64,000 nt of DNA from Candidatus Methanosphaera massiliense (GCF_028890305.1 NZ_JARBXM010000001.1:560501-624500); one strand, 5' to 3'. Counted from the first letter of the stretch, positions 48,692 to 59,552 are shown. Numbers and translations: made by a program. The notes: generated by a model not told the origin, from the letters alone.

Positions 48692-48835
48692 ATTTTCACC
48701 GTTAAATCTATTTATTTTAAAATTAGTGGGGTGTAATGTAATAAAATAAGAGTGTTATTGTTTAAAAAGAGTTATTATATTTTTAGTTTAAGTTGTAATT
48801 TTTTTAAAAAAAAGAGTTAAAAGAGGTTATTGTAT

Positions 48836-49828
48836 TTATTCCTCTTTTTCTAATCCACATGCGATTCTTAGGTTTTTACCTACTTTTTCGATTTGTTTTT
48901 CTCCTTCTAATCTTCTTTGTGTTAAGAGTTTAGGATAGGAGTTTGAAGAGTCTACAGCAAATTCAGTTGCGAATGTACCGTTCTGAATTTCTTTTAAGAT
49001 TTCTTTCATGTTTGCTTTTGATTCGTCTGTGATGATTCTATCTCTTCTTGTTAATCCACCGAATTCTGCGGTGTTACTTACATCATGCCACATGTTTCCG
49101 AATCCTTTTTCATAGATTAAATCTACGATAAGTTTCATTTCGTGGCAGGTTTCGAAGTATGCCATTTCTGGTTTGTATCCTGCTTCTACTAGTGTTTCAA
49201 ATCCAGCTTGAATAAGTGCTGTTAATCCACCACATAATACAGCTTGTTCTCCGAATAAGTCTGTTTCTGTTTCTTCTCTGTAGGTTGTTTCAATTACACC
49301 TGCTCTTGTGAGTCCTACTGCTTTTGCCATTTCCATTGCAATGTCAAATGCGTCTCCGGTTGCATCTTGTTCAATTGCTACTAGACCTGGTGTTCCGAAT
49401 CCTTCGAGGTATGTTTCTCTTACTTTGGATCCTGGTGCTTTAGGTGCAATCATTGTGATGTTTACGTCTTCAGGTACTCTTATACGATTGAAGTGTATGT
49501 TGTATCCGTGTGAGAATGAAATTGTGTTTCCTGGTTCAAGGTTGTCTTTGATTTGGTTTTCATATACATCTTTTTGTATTTCATCAGGAATTAAGATGTG
49601 TATGATATCTGCTTCTTTAGAAGCTTCTTCGATTGTTTTTACTGTTAAACCTGCTTCTTTTGCTTTGTTCCAGGATTTTCCGCCTTCTCTTAAACCCATT
49701 ACAATGTTTAATCCGCTATCTTTCATGTTTAGGGATTGTCCATGTCCTTGGCTTCCGTATCCTATTACTGCAATGGTTTTGTCTTTTAATACGTTTGTTG
49801 TAACGTCATCGTCATAATAAACTTTCAT
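48836..49828 (-). CDS. ilvC: Ketol-acid reductoisomerase (NADP+)
   Basis: A 330-residue class I enzyme that rearranges and reduces acetolactate for branched-chain synthesis. The Rossmann motif [17 protein letters not shown], the loop LREGGKSW, the metal site [12 protein letters not shown] and [13 protein letters not shown] are in place. The tandem ilvB/N pairs start about 900 bases to the right and are read in the same direction, but the Cas4-like gene on the other strand lies between. Confidence 0.96.
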   Translation of the reverse strand: MKVYYDDDVTTNVLKDKTIAVIGYGSQGHGQSLNMKDSGLNIVMGLREGGKSWNKAKEAGLTVKTIEEASKEADIIHILIPDEIQKDVYENQIKDNLEPGNTISFSHGYNIHFNRIRVPEDVNITMIAPKAPGSKVRETYLEGFGTPGLVAIEQDATGDAFDIAMEMAKAVGLTRAGVIETTYREETETDLFGEQAVLCGGLTALIQAGFETLVEAGYKPEMAYFETCHEMKLIVDLIYEKGFGNMWHDVSNTAEFGGLTRRDRIITDESKANMKEILKEIQNGTFATEFAVDSSNSYPKLLTQRRLEGEKQIEKVGKNLRIACGLEKEE

Positions 49829-50029
49829 TTTATCGAGTACTCCTATAATTTAAATAAATTTTATAAATTACAAATCTGTATACAATAAATAATATGTCAT
49901 GTCTTAATATAAAACATTTTATTTTATTATCATAACCAAAAGTTATTTTTTAATTATTTAATAGTCAATTAAAATAAAGAATGCATGCATATATATTATA
50001 TAAGATTAGATTACCCTAGGTGAAAATAT

Positions 50030-50710
50030 ATGAAGCCATTAGAATTTAGAGATACAGAAATACGTGGAAGAAAACATCCTGCAATTGACCAGGTTCAGAT
50101 TATAAATAATCAGACAAACTTTCCTATCAGTTGGTTAAATACTCAGGGGTATTGTGAATATTCCCTGTATTTAGAAAACTTTCAGCATATTAAAGTTAAA
50201 GCAAATAAAGCAATGCTAAGGGGTACAAAGGTACATAATAAACTTGAAGAGAACTTTAAGAAGGATGCGGTTGTTAAGCCATTAGATGAGATAATATCAA
50301 CATCAAAGACACAGGAAGTTCTCTCCAGGGAATTTTTTGTCATGAGTGAATCCTATGGTATAAGAGGGTATATTGATGAAATATGGCTTACTCCAGATAG
50401 TATTGTTATAATAGATGATAAACCAGGTAGTAGAGCTTATTATTCAATGATTCATCAGGTATATGCATATTGTTTAGCATATAAGGATTCTATTGGTGAT
50501 GATAGGAAAATTGAGGGAGCACTTAGAACTAGAGGTACTGATAATATATTTTGGCGTCATGAATTTGATGAGGAAGCTGAAAATGAGATAATAGATCTTA
50601 TAGAACATGTGCAGAATTTAATTGCAGGTGAAGATGACTTTATTCCAACAACTAATCCGAATAAGTGTCGCGCATGTAGATTTAATAATGCATGTCCTAA
50701 TGCACAATAA
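50030..50710 (+). CDS. Cas4/Dna2-like PD-(D/E)XK nuclease with Fe-S cysteines
   Basis: A 226-residue nuclease of the RecB/Cas4 type. One cluster cysteine lies near the N-terminus (C42, GYCEYSLYL) and three near the end (C213, C216, C222, KCRACRFNNAC), the four-cysteine Fe-S arrangement of Cas4. The nuclease core shows GTKVHNKLEE, GYIDEIW, IIDDKPG (Asp, Lys) and the QVYAYCLAY helix. GGTGA precedes the ATG. No cas genes or CRISPR array are in the window, so a solo DNA-repair role is as likely as a CRISPR one. Confidence 0.85.
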   Translation: MKPLEFRDTEIRGRKHPAIDQVQIINNQTNFPISWLNTQGYCEYSLYLENFQHIKVKANKAMLRGTKVHNKLEENFKKDAVVKPLDEIISTSKTQEVLSREFFVMSESYGIRGYIDEIWLTPDSIVIIDDKPGSRAYYSMIHQVYAYCLAYKDSIGDDRKIEGALRTRGTDNIFWRHEFDEEAENEIIDLIEHVQNLIAGEDDFIPTTNPNKCRACRFNNACPNAQ

Positions 50711-50735
50711 AAAAAGAGTATATATAAAAGGGGGA

Positions 50736-51236
50736 TTATAATACTTTATGTCCCCGTGTAATTGCTGTCACACCCGTTTTTGCTGTTTCTTTTATACCAT
50801 AGGGTCTTACTAATTTTGTCAATGCCTTTATCTTTGTTGGGTCTCCTGTTATCTCTATTGTCACTGATTTTTCTGTAACATCAACTATATGTCCGCGGAA
50901 GATGTTGGTGTACTGTATTATCTCTGATTTTGTTTTCTCATCTGGTGCATGTACTTTTATCAGTGCTAATTCTCTTCTTATACTGGTACTTGGATTTAGT
51001 TCTCTGACTTTTATTATTTCTATTAGCTTGTTTAATTGTTTTGTTATCTGTTCCAGTATCTGGTCGTCTCCTGTTGTTGTTATTGTTATACGTGAAAGTG
51101 CTGGGTCATCTGTTTTTCCTACTGTTATATTATCTATGTTAAAGTTACGTCTTGTGAATAGTCCTGAAACTCTTTGTAGTACTCCTGGCTTATTTTCTAC
51201 TAATATGCTTATGGTGTGTTTTTGTATTTTACTCAT
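50736..51236 (-). CDS. ilvN: Acetolactate synthase small subunit, copy 1
   Basis: A 166-residue regulatory subunit with an N-terminal ACT domain ([19 protein letters not shown]) and the C-terminal ALS_ss domain ([19 protein letters not shown]). It confers valine feedback control on the large subunit encoded five bases upstream. Except for the N-terminus and a patch near residue 81, it is identical in protein sequence to copy 2 at 53012, and the DNA is almost identical too. Confidence 0.95.
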   Translation of the reverse strand: MSKIQKHTISILVENKPGVLQRVSGLFTRRNFNIDNITVGKTDDPALSRITITTTGDDQILEQITKQLNKLIEIIKVRELNPSTSIRRELALIKVHAPDEKTKSEIIQYTNIFRGHIVDVTEKSVTIEITGDPTKIKALTKLVRPYGIKETAKTGVTAITRGHKVL

Positions 51237-51241
51237 ATTAA

Positions 51242-52918
51242 TCAGTCCTCTGTTTTATATTCTCCAACTATTTTTGTTATTTTTTCACCAGGTGGTACCA
51301 TTGGTAGTAGTTCATCTGAATCTATCACTACATCGATTACTGTTGGTTCTCTTGATTTAAGTGCATTTTGTATTGTTTCTCTTAATTCTCCTGGTTTTTC
51401 TACTTTTGTTCCTTCTATGCCATATGATTTAGCTAGTTGTACAAAGTCTGGTCTTGGTGATAGTTTTGTCTGTGATATTCTGTTGTTGTAGTATAGTACT
51501 TGCCACTGGTATACCATTCCGAGGTATCTGTTATCTAATATAACTGTTACAATAGGTAGGTCGTAGTCTTTTATTGTTGCTAGTTCCTGGGATACCATTT
51601 GGAATCCTCCGTCACCAACTACTGCCAGTACATTTTCTTCTGGTTTTGCTACTTGTGCTCCTATTGCTGCTGGTAGTCCGAATCCCATTGTTCCCAGTCC
51701 ACCGGATGATATGAATGTTCGTGGTTTTCTTGTTTTATAGTAGTGTGCCATCCACATCTGGTTCTGTCCTACATCTGTAGTTACAATGGTTGTTGGTGTA
51801 ATGGAATCCATTATTTCTTTTATTGTATCCTGTGGTTTTAAGGGTGTGGTATTAAATGTCATTTTAGGTACATATGCCTGTCTTTTTGCTACTACATCAT
51901 TTGTCCATGCATCATGATTTCCATCTTCTATCTCAGATATCATGTCTCTTAGAACTATTTTTGCATCTCCAACTATTGGAATGTCTATTTTAACATTTTT
52001 ACCTATCTCTGCCGGATCTACATCAACCTGTATCTTTGTAGCATTAGGTGCGAATTCGGATACTTTTCCTGTTGTACGGTCTGAGAATCTGCATCCAATA
52101 GTTATTAGACAATCACAATCAGTGACAGCATGATTTGTTGATTCAAGTCCATGCATTCCAAGTAATCCTAGGGATAATTCATCATCCTCTGAAATAGCTC
52201 CTTTTCCCATTAAAGTAGTGGCTACTGGTATGTTTGTAATCTTTGCAAATTTAGCTAATTCATTTGATGCATTTGCTAGTATAACTCCTCCACCAGCAAG
52301 TATTATAGGTTTTTCTGCATTTTGTATAGTTTTTACAGCATGAACTATTTGTTTCTTATTTCCCTTGGTTGTTGGTTTGTATCCTGGTACCTTAAACTCC
52401 TTACGCATATCATGCTCTGTTACCTCACCTTCAAGAACATCCTTTGGTAGGTCAATTACAACTGCTCCAGGTCTTCCAGTTGATGCTATATGGTATGCTT
52501 CATCAACTACTTGCGGTAATATACTTGATTTTCGTGGTTGAAAGTTTTCTTTTGTAATAGGCATGGTTAAACTTACAGTATCTACTTCCTGGAATGCATC
52601 TGTTCCTATGATTCCTGTTGTTACCTGTCCTGTTAATGCTATTATTGGTGATGAATCTATATTTGCTGTTGCAATACCTGTTATTAGGTTGGTTGCTCCA
52701 GGACCTGATGTTGCAATACATACACCTGGTTTTCCGGATACTCTTGCATATCCATCTGCCGCATGTGCTGCTGCTTGTTCGTGTCTTACTAGTATATGTC
52801 TAATATCAGAATCATATATAGAATCATATAATGGCAGTAGTACTCCTCCAGGATATCCAAATACTGTGTCTGTACTATTTTCTTTTAGTTTTTTTAGTAG
52901 TGCTTCACTTCCGTTCAT
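51242..52918 (-). CDS. ilvB: Acetolactate synthase large subunit, copy 1
   Basis: A 558-residue TPP enzyme for the first common step of branched-chain synthesis. [13 protein letters not shown], the TPP-activating Glu in [15 protein letters not shown], and the C-terminal TPP/Mg motif starting [13 protein letters not shown] are present. GGGAG precedes the ATG. It is a clear paralogue of ilvB at 53531-55195; the two diverge over most of their length but share a 154-base identical block (51630-51783). Confidence 0.95.
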   Translation of the reverse strand: MNGSEALLKKLKENSTDTVFGYPGGVLLPLYDSIYDSDIRHILVRHEQAAAHAADGYARVSGKPGVCIATSGPGATNLITGIATANIDSSPIIALTGQVTTGIIGTDAFQEVDTVSLTMPITKENFQPRKSSILPQVVDEAYHIASTGRPGAVVIDLPKDVLEGEVTEHDMRKEFKVPGYKPTTKGNKKQIVHAVKTIQNAEKPIILAGGGVILANASNELAKFAKITNIPVATTLMGKGAISEDDELSLGLLGMHGLESTNHAVTDCDCLITIGCRFSDRTTGKVSEFAPNATKIQVDVDPAEIGKNVKIDIPIVGDAKIVLRDMISEIEDGNHDAWTNDVVAKRQAYVPKMTFNTTPLKPQDTIKEIMDSITPTTIVTTDVGQNQMWMAHYYKTRKPRTFISSGGLGTMGFGLPAAIGAQVAKPEENVLAVVGDGGFQMVSQELATIKDYDLPIVTVILDNRYLGMVYQWQVLYYNNRISQTKLSPRPDFVQLAKSYGIEGTKVEKPGELRETIQNALKSREPTVIDVVIDSDELLPMVPPGEKITKIVGEYKTED

Positions 52919-53011
52919 GTTTTATAGCTCCCATAATTGAATTATTCTTTACTTTCTATTATTTTATTCTCAAATATTTTTCTTTTTTTTTATAAATTCA
53001 TAGATTGACAT

Positions 53012-53512
53012 TCACAACGTTTTATGTCCCCGTGTAATTGCTGTCACACCTGTTTTTGCTGTTTCTTTTATACCATAGGGTCTTACTAGTTTTGTCAATG
53101 CCTTTATCTTTGTTGGGTCTCCTGTTATTTCTATTGTCACTGATTTTTCTGTAACATCAACTATATGTCCGCGGAAGATGTTGGTATACTGTATTATCTC
53201 TGATTTTGTTTTCTCATCTGGTGCATGTACTTTTATCAATGCCAGTTCTCTACGAATAGTATTCCCTGGTTTAAGTTCTCTGACTTTTATTATTTCTATT
53301 AACTTGTTTAATTGTTTTGTTATCTGTTCCAGTATCTGGTCGTCTCCTGTTGTTGTTATTGTTATACGTGAAAGTGCTGGGTCATCTGTTTTTCCTACTG
53401 TTATATTATCTATGTTAAAGTTACGTCTTGTGAATAGTCCTGAAACTCTTTGTAGTACTCCCGGCTTATTCTCTACTAGTATACTAATTGTATGTTTACG
53501 TGTACTATTCAT
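53012..53512 (-). CDS. ilvN: Acetolactate synthase small subunit, copy 2
   Basis: A 166-residue regulatory subunit, same domains as copy 1. Differences are confined to the first few residues (MNSTRKH against MSKIQKH), a patch around residue 81 (KPGNTI against NPSTSI) and the last two residues (TL against VL). It follows the second ilvB by 18 bases and belongs to that pair. Confidence 0.95.
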   Translation of the reverse strand: MNSTRKHTISILVENKPGVLQRVSGLFTRRNFNIDNITVGKTDDPALSRITITTTGDDQILEQITKQLNKLIEIIKVRELKPGNTIRRELALIKVHAPDEKTKSEIIQYTNIFRGHIVDVTEKSVTIEITGDPTKIKALTKLVRPYGIKETAKTGVTAITRGHKTL

Positions 53513-53530
53513 CTTTTATTCTCTCCTAAC

Positions 53531-55195
53531 TTAATGAAATTCTGTTTTCATACAATCAAGTCTGCTACCTGGTGGTACAATAGGTAATAATTCATCTGGA
53601 TTTATTACAACATCTATCACAGTAGCTTCTCTTGATTTAAGTGCATTTTGCACTGCTTCTTTTAGTTCTCCTGGTTTTTCTACTCTTTCTCCTTTAAGTT
53701 TGTATGCTTCGGCTAGTTTTACAAAGTCAGGAGTATCTGTTAGTTTTGTAGCATATACGTGTTTGTTGAATAATTTCTGTAGCTGTGCTACCATTCCAAG
53801 GTATCTGTTATTTAGAATACATACTACAATTGGTAGATCATTTTCTTTTATTGTTGCTAATTCCTGAGATACCATTGCAAATCCGCCATCACCTACAATA
53901 GATACAACATTTTCTTCTGGTTTTGCTACTTGTGCTCCTATTGCTGCTGGTAGTCCGAATCCCATTGTTCCCAGTCCACCGGATGATATGAATGTTCGTG
54001 GTTTTCTTGTTTTATAGTAGTGTGCCATCCACATCTGGTTCTGTCCTACATCTGTAGTTATTATTGTGTCAGGGGTTACAGCTTCCATCAATTCTTTAAT
54101 TGTCTGCTGAGGTTTTAATGGAACTTCATCGTAGCTAATATTTTCTACAGAGTTCTGTCTTATTTTTGTAAGTTCCTTTGTCCAATTAGTTCTGTCTGGA
54201 AATTCTACTTCTTTAATAAATTCATTTAGCGTGATTTTTGCATCACCTACTATTGGAACATCTATTTTAATTGTTTTACCGATTTCTGCAGGGTCTATAT
54301 CTATCTGAATCTTTGTAGCATTTGTTGCAAATTTATCCATGTTGCTGACACTACGATCTGAAAACCTGCATCCAATAGCTATTAGACAATCACATTCCGT
54401 TAATGCTTTGTTTGTGGATTGTATTCCATGCATTCCAATCATTCCAAGAGATAAGGGGTCTTCCTCTGAAATTACTCCTTTTCCCATTAAAGTAGTTGCA
54501 ATTGGAATCTCAGTTAGTTTAGCAAATTTAATTAATTCCTCAGATGCATTAGATAATATAACTCCTCCACCAGCAAGTATCAAAGGCTTTTTTGAATCAT
54601 TAATTATTTCAATTGCCTTTTTTATCTGTTTTTTATTTCCTTTAGTAGTAGGTTTATATCCTGGTGTCTGAGTATTTGGTTTAATATTATCTAATGATAT
54701 TTCCTCTTTAAGAGCATTAGTAGGTAAATCTATAACTACAGGACCTGGTCTACCTGTTGAAGCAATATAATATGCTTTATCCACCACTTCTGGTATTTTA
54801 TCTGCACTTCTTGGCTGATAATTGTGTTTACTAATAGGCATTGTGATTCCAATAGTATCTACTTCTTGAAATACATCTTTTCCAATGAGATTTGTAGCTA
54901 CTTGTCCTGTTAACAATACTATTGGTGAAGAATCCATATGAGCAGTTGCCACGCCTGTGATTGTATTGGTTGCTCCCGGACCTGATGTTGCTAGGCACAC
55001 ACCCACTTTTCCTGATGCTCTTGCATATCCATCCGCTGCATGAGCTGCTGCTTGTTCATGTCTTACGAGAATATGATTAATATCTGATTCACATAGGGCA
55101 TCGTAAAATGGCAGTAGTACTCCTCCAGGGTATCCAAAGATAGTATCTGTACCATTTTCCTTTAATTTCTTAATTAATAGTTCACTACCTTTCAT
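53531..55195 (-). CDS. ilvB: Acetolactate synthase large subunit, copy 2
   Basis: A 554-residue TPP enzyme paralogous to copy 1. ATG 55195 (MKGSELLIKKLKENG) is chosen because GGTG lies just ahead and it aligns with the start of copy 1; a frame start seven codons earlier exists. Catalytic and TPP motifs are intact ([32 protein letters not shown]), so both copies look active. It is the first gene of the four-gene run ilvB2-ilvN2-ilvB1-ilvN1. Confidence 0.95.
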   Translation of the reverse strand: MKGSELLIKKLKENGTDTIFGYPGGVLLPFYDALCESDINHILVRHEQAAAHAADGYARASGKVGVCLATSGPGATNTITGVATAHMDSSPIVLLTGQVATNLIGKDVFQEVDTIGITMPISKHNYQPRSADKIPEVVDKAYYIASTGRPGPVVIDLPTNALKEEISLDNIKPNTQTPGYKPTTKGNKKQIKKAIEIINDSKKPLILAGGGVILSNASEELIKFAKLTEIPIATTLMGKGVISEEDPLSLGMIGMHGIQSTNKALTECDCLIAIGCRFSDRSVSNMDKFATNATKIQIDIDPAEIGKTIKIDVPIVGDAKITLNEFIKEVEFPDRTNWTKELTKIRQNSVENISYDEVPLKPQQTIKELMEAVTPDTIITTDVGQNQMWMAHYYKTRKPRTFISSGGLGTMGFGLPAAIGAQVAKPEENVVSIVGDGGFAMVSQELATIKENDLPIVVCILNNRYLGMVAQLQKLFNKHVYATKLTDTPDFVKLAEAYKLKGERVEKPGELKEAVQNALKSREATVIDVVINPDELLPIVPPGSRLDCMKTEFH

Positions 55196-55425
55196 TTTAA
55201 CACCAATTTTTTCCATATTGAAATTGTAAATCTCAATTATTTTTTATTATTATATAAATATGTTATTTGAAAGAATTATATTTTTTTATGAATTAAGCTA
55301 GCTGGATGTGAACAGTTAAATAGAATAATTATTAAAAATTTTACAAAAGAATTAAGATATCCAGTATTCTCATATGAATTCTTGAAAAATAGGAAGATAT
55401 AATTTAAGTTTTATTTGGTGAAGAA

Positions 55426-56808
55426 ATGGATGAAAACAAAAGTAATGATAATGTTGATATAATTAGAGGAGATCCTAAAGAAGCAATTAGAAAATTAGCA
55501 CCGCCTTTAATTATTTCACTTTTAATTATGAGTCTGTATAATATTATAGATAGAATATGGATTGCAGGTTTAGGAACTGAGCCGCTTGCAGCATTAGGAT
55601 TTGTAGCACCTCTTTACATGGTTATTGTAGGATTAGGTAATGGTTTAGGTGCTGGTGCAAATTCATTAATCTCACGATATATTGGTTCTAATAATTATGA
55701 TGAAGCAAGTAATGCTGGTATTCATGGATTGTTGATTGTAGTACTATTTTCAATATTAATTCCAATCATAATAATACCTTTTTTAAAACCTATAATTGTT
55801 TTAATAGGAGCTTCAGAAGTATTAACATATGCTGAAAGTTATATTTCTATAATATTTATAGGTACATTTGCATTCCTGTTAAATGGTCTTTTTGCAAATC
55901 AATTAAGAGCTGAAGGGGATGTAAAACGTTCAACATTTATCATGGTTTCTGGAGGAATAATAAATATTGTCCTTGATCCTGTAATGATATATCTATTAAA
56001 CTTTGGATTAACTGGTGCAGCTTATTCCACTGTGATATCGAATATTATTCCTGATTTACTGGCAGTTTACTGGTTATATATAAGTAAGTCTACTTATCTG
56101 GATTATGGAATTAATAGGTTTAAATTCAAATGGACTGTTATTAAGGATTTATTAGCTGTCGGACTTCCTGCAAGTATTGAAGAATTAATAATGGCAGTTG
56201 TAAACATAGTTACAAATGGAATGTTGTCAATTGTTGCTGGAACTGCTATTGTAGCATCATTCACATCTGCATTTAGTATTATTGAAATTGCTACAATGCC
56301 TACAGTCGGTGTTGGTATAGCTGCTATTACAGTTGCGGGAGTTGCATTTGGTGAGAGAAATTATAATAAACTTAAAACTACAGGTCATTATTCAATTAAA
56401 TTAAGTTTAATAGTCTCCTGTATATCATTAATTATAATATACTTGTTTGCTCCACAAATAGCATATCTATTTGCATATGGTTCTAATAGTGGATCTTTAA
56501 ATACATTAATAGTTCAATGTTTAAGAGACCTGTCTTTATTCCTTATTGCTGGTGCAATAGGTATTGTTTCTGCAAATGTTTTACAGGGAATGGGAAAAGG
56601 AACAATGTCTTTAATCCTAACAGTTAATCGTGAAGTAATCTTGATATTGTTATTCTCTTATATCTTAGGCTTTGTATTCTCATGGGGAGTAAAAGGCATA
56701 TTATATGGTATGACTATAGGTGTGCTTGTAGGTTCATTAGTAGCTTTATTAGTATTTGAATTATATTTAAAAAGATTTAAAGAGATTGAACTAAGAGGCA
56801 CGCATTGA
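55426..56808 (+). CDS. MATE family efflux transporter
   Basis: A 460-residue membrane protein with about twelve helices in two homologous halves, as in MATE exporters that expel drugs or metabolites with Na+ or H+. PLIISLLIMSLYNIIDRIWI and LGNGLGAGANSLISRYIG are family stretches of the DinF/NorM type. GGTGA precedes the ATG. The substrate is unknown. It is divergent from ilvB2; the insertion sequence lies 117 bases downstream. Confidence 0.92.
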   Translation: MDENKSNDNVDIIRGDPKEAIRKLAPPLIISLLIMSLYNIIDRIWIAGLGTEPLAALGFVAPLYMVIVGLGNGLGAGANSLISRYIGSNNYDEASNAGIHGLLIVVLFSILIPIIIIPFLKPIIVLIGASEVLTYAESYISIIFIGTFAFLLNGLFANQLRAEGDVKRSTFIMVSGGIINIVLDPVMIYLLNFGLTGAAYSTVISNIIPDLLAVYWLYISKSTYLDYGINRFKFKWTVIKDLLAVGLPASIEELIMAVVNIVTNGMLSIVAGTAIVASFTSAFSIIEIATMPTVGVGIAAITVAGVAFGERNYNKLKTTGHYSIKLSLIVSCISLIIIYLFAPQIAYLFAYGSNSGSLNTLIVQCLRDLSLFLIAGAIGIVSANVLQGMGKGTMSLILTVNREVILILLFSYILGFVFSWGVKGILYGMTIGVLVGSLVALLVFELYLKRFKEIELRGTH

Positions 56809-56925
56809 ATTTAATAATTACTAACTAATAGTAGTTATTTTTTCTATTTTTTTTAGATGCTTATTTTAACTTTATTAAGTATCCTTTCTGAATTAATGAT
56901 TAATGTTAAATTTAATAGAAAATTA

Positions 56926-58128
56926 GGCTTTGTAGAAATCCTATTTTTGCAAAATTTGAATAGATCTATAAATATTATAAAACACATTTTTTAATTTTGT
57001 TTCTTTTATTTGTAATTTCGTAGATCTACTATTGTTTATTCCATTAAATCTTCTTTTTTGAATACTATTCACACATTCTACTTGATTTCTGAAGTTATAT
57101 ACTGGTTTTAAGAAGATAGTTCTACATTTACTCCTATATTTTCCTGATTTTTGTCTAGTTTTCACAGGTATTTGTGGTAATGCTGTTGTTTCTTCTACTA
57201 TTGTTTTTTTAATTATTTCTGAGTCATATGCTCTATCTGCTAATATATACCGTGGTTTGTACTTCTTTATTGCTCTAATTGCACTTATTGCAAATACTGT
57301 ATCGAATTTTGGTCCTTTTAAAGCATTGTAATGTCTTATTAACATATATTTTGAATCGATTGTGATATGGTTTTTTATGTATTGTCGTCTTGTTTTATTT
57401 GTTCTATTGTTGTAATAGATGTCTGAATAGGAATTAGTGTATCCTGTTCCATCTAAACTGAAATAACACTCTTTCACAGGGAAATATTGTAATAATAGTC
57501 TGTTAATATTGTTTATTTGTTTTGTTTCTATTCTTTTGAAGAATTTCTGAATTGTTGTGTGATGTGGTATCGTTTTTAGTCTTAAAGCTTTCTGTAATTT
57601 AGTTGATACGTTTAGATTATCAATTGTTGTTCTGTAATCGTATTTATTGTATATTTTATAAGCTATTATTGCAAATAATTGTGGTTGTGTGTATTTTTTC
57701 TTTGAATAGTGTGATGAATATTTGTTAAAAGTTAATTTAGCATAATTATATGCTGTTAATACGAAATCTAACATCATATTGTGTGTTAAATTTATTTTTT
57801 CATTTTTGGATATTTCTGATAAATAATTATTATTTTGTCTTTGAATTCCAAAATCGAAAAGTTTAAGTTGTTTAGAATTCAAATACTTATTTGTAGAATA
57901 GATATTTTCGTTTAGCATATTTATATCTATTCTACTCTTTAAATAAATACTTATTCTTATTGTATTACTTTTAAACTTATTATTATTCTTTGATTTTATA
58001 ATTTAGATTAATTTCAAGTGTAATTTTTTTATTTAATTATCTATTTTCTATTATAATTTAATTTTAAAAGATCTGATAATGTTTTCATAAAGATTTTTAT
58101 TATAAAATTATATGTTTTCTACAAAGCC
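56926..58128 (-). mobile_element. Intact insertion sequence, IS4/IS5-like, 1203 bp
   Basis: The ends carry a perfect 13-bp inverted repeat, GGCTTTGTAGAAA at 56926-56938 and its complement at 58116-58128. The element is bounded on both sides by the 8-bp direct repeat GAAAATTA (56918-56925 and 58129-58136), a target duplication. One transposase gene fills most of the element and is uninterrupted, so it may still move. Between the gene start and the right end lies an origin-box-like sequence (58010-58024). Family assignment rests on the DDE transposase type. Confidence 0.92.
56941..57918 (-). CDS. DDE transposase
   Basis: A 325-residue transposase. The catalytic triad is visible: Asp in FSLDGTGYTNSYS, Asp in ILADRAYDSEIIKK and Glu in NQVECVNSIQKRRFNG. 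An N-terminal DUF772-like helical domain precedes it (FAIIAYKIYNKYDYRTTI). The frame is complete from ATG to stop, and the stop lies only two bases inside the left inverted repeat. Codon use is strongly biased to Asn, Lys and Ile as in the host, so the element is adapted to AT-rich genomes. Confidence 0.92.
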   Translation of the reverse strand: MLNENIYSTNKYLNSKQLKLFDFGIQRQNNNYLSEISKNEKINLTHNMMLDFVLTAYNYAKLTFNKYSSHYSKKKYTQPQLFAIIAYKIYNKYDYRTTIDNLNVSTKLQKALRLKTIPHHTTIQKFFKRIETKQINNINRLLLQYFPVKECYFSLDGTGYTNSYSDIYYNNRTNKTRRQYIKNHITIDSKYMLIRHYNALKGPKFDTVFAISAIRAIKKYKPRYILADRAYDSEIIKKTIVEETTALPQIPVKTRQKSGKYRSKCRTIFLKPVYNFRNQVECVNSIQKRRFNGINNSRSTKLQIKETKLKNVFYNIYRSIQILQK

Positions 58129-58235
58129 GAAAATTAATAAAAATATAAAAATTATATATATTAATAACGTTACTATTTCATGATAGATTAAGAAATAACG
58201 GAATATCACTTAAATTAACGGGATGTGAATATAGA

Positions 58236-59552
58236 ATGAAAATATTAGTAGTAGGTAGCGGTGCACGTGAACATGCAATAGCTAAGGCATTAGATAGGAC
58301 TGCAGATGTATACACATATATGGGAAGAAAAAATCCAGGACTAGCAAGATTATCTGTAAACTATGAAGTAAATGATGAATCAGACTTTGGTTCAATAATT
58401 AAATTTGCAAAGGATAATGAAGTGGAATTAGCATTTATCGGACCTGAAGCACCTCTGGAAAAGGGTATTGTAGATGAATTAGCAAAAGAAGGAATCCCTT
58501 CTGTAGGACCAACAAAGAAAGCAGCACAAATAGAAACAAACAAAGCATTTATGAGACAGTTATTCGATGATTATAATATACCAGGATCAATAAAACATGG
58601 AACATTTTATGATCTTGACGAAGCATTTAAGTACATCGATGAGTTTGGTGGTCCAGTAGTAATAAAACCTATAGGATTAACTGGTGGAAAAGGAGTTAAA
58701 ATTGTTGGTGATCAACTAGCAGATAATAATGAAGCAAAAGAATATGTAAAAGAGATTTTCGACCAGAAAATGGGTGGATTTGAAGGAGTAGTAATAGAAG
58801 AATTATTACTCGGAGAAGAATACACAATACAGGCATTTGTAGATGGAGAACATATTTTACCAATGCCAGCAGCACAGGATCATCCACATGCATTCGAAGG
58901 AAATAAAGGACCGATAACTGGTGGAATGGGTTCATACTCTGATAAAAATCATCTATTGCCTTTTTTAACTAAAAAAGATTACGATGAATCAGTATCCATA
59001 ATGAAACAAACAATAGATGCAATAAAAGAAGAGGCAGAACCATACAAAGGAATATTATATGGACAATTCATGCTATGTGCAGATGGACCAAAAATCATAG
59101 AATACAATGCAAGATTTGGTGATCCAGAATCAATGAATGTATTATCACTACTAGAATATGACTTAGCACAGATAGCAAGACAAATAGTAGACGGAGAATT
59201 AAATACAGTAGTATTCAGTAACAAAGCATCTGTATGTAAATATGTAGTGCCAGATAAATATCCAAACACAGAAGCAAATGACACAATAGTAACAATTGAT
59301 GAAGAAAAAATCAATGATTTGGATGCTGAAGTATACTATGCAGCAGTATACAGTGATGAAAATGATGATATAAAATTAACTTCATCAAGAGCAATAGCAG
59401 TACTAGCAGTAAGAGATACAATAAGCGAATCAGAAAAAGCATGTGAAGAAGCAATAAACTATATTAATGGTGAAGTATACCATAGACGTGATGTTGCTAC
59501 AGAAGCATTGTTAAATGAGAAAATAGAGCATATGAAAGAGATTAGAGGATAA
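58236..59552 (+). CDS. purD: Phosphoribosylamine-glycine ligase
   Basis: A 438-residue ATP-grasp enzyme for step two of purine synthesis. The N-terminal KILVVGSGAREHAIAKAL, GPEAPLEKGIVDELA, VIKPIGLTGGKGVKIV (ATP loop) and YNARFGDPESMNVL are all conserved. GGGATGTGA lies upstream of the ATG. Codons mostly end in A. Its promoter side borders the insertion sequence, whose right end is about 107 bases away. Confidence 0.96.
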   Translation: MKILVVGSGAREHAIAKALDRTADVYTYMGRKNPGLARLSVNYEVNDESDFGSIIKFAKDNEVELAFIGPEAPLEKGIVDELAKEGIPSVGPTKKAAQIETNKAFMRQLFDDYNIPGSIKHGTFYDLDEAFKYIDEFGGPVVIKPIGLTGGKGVKIVGDQLADNNEAKEYVKEIFDQKMGGFEGVVIEELLLGEEYTIQAFVDGEHILPMPAAQDHPHAFEGNKGPITGGMGSYSDKNHLLPFLTKKDYDESVSIMKQTIDAIKEEAEPYKGILYGQFMLCADGPKIIEYNARFGDPESMNVLSLLEYDLAQIARQIVDGELNTVVFSNKASVCKYVVPDKYPNTEANDTIVTIDEEKINDLDAEVYYAAVYSDENDDIKLTSSRAIAVLAVRDTISESEKACEEAINYINGEVYHRRDVATEALLNEKIEHMKEIRG

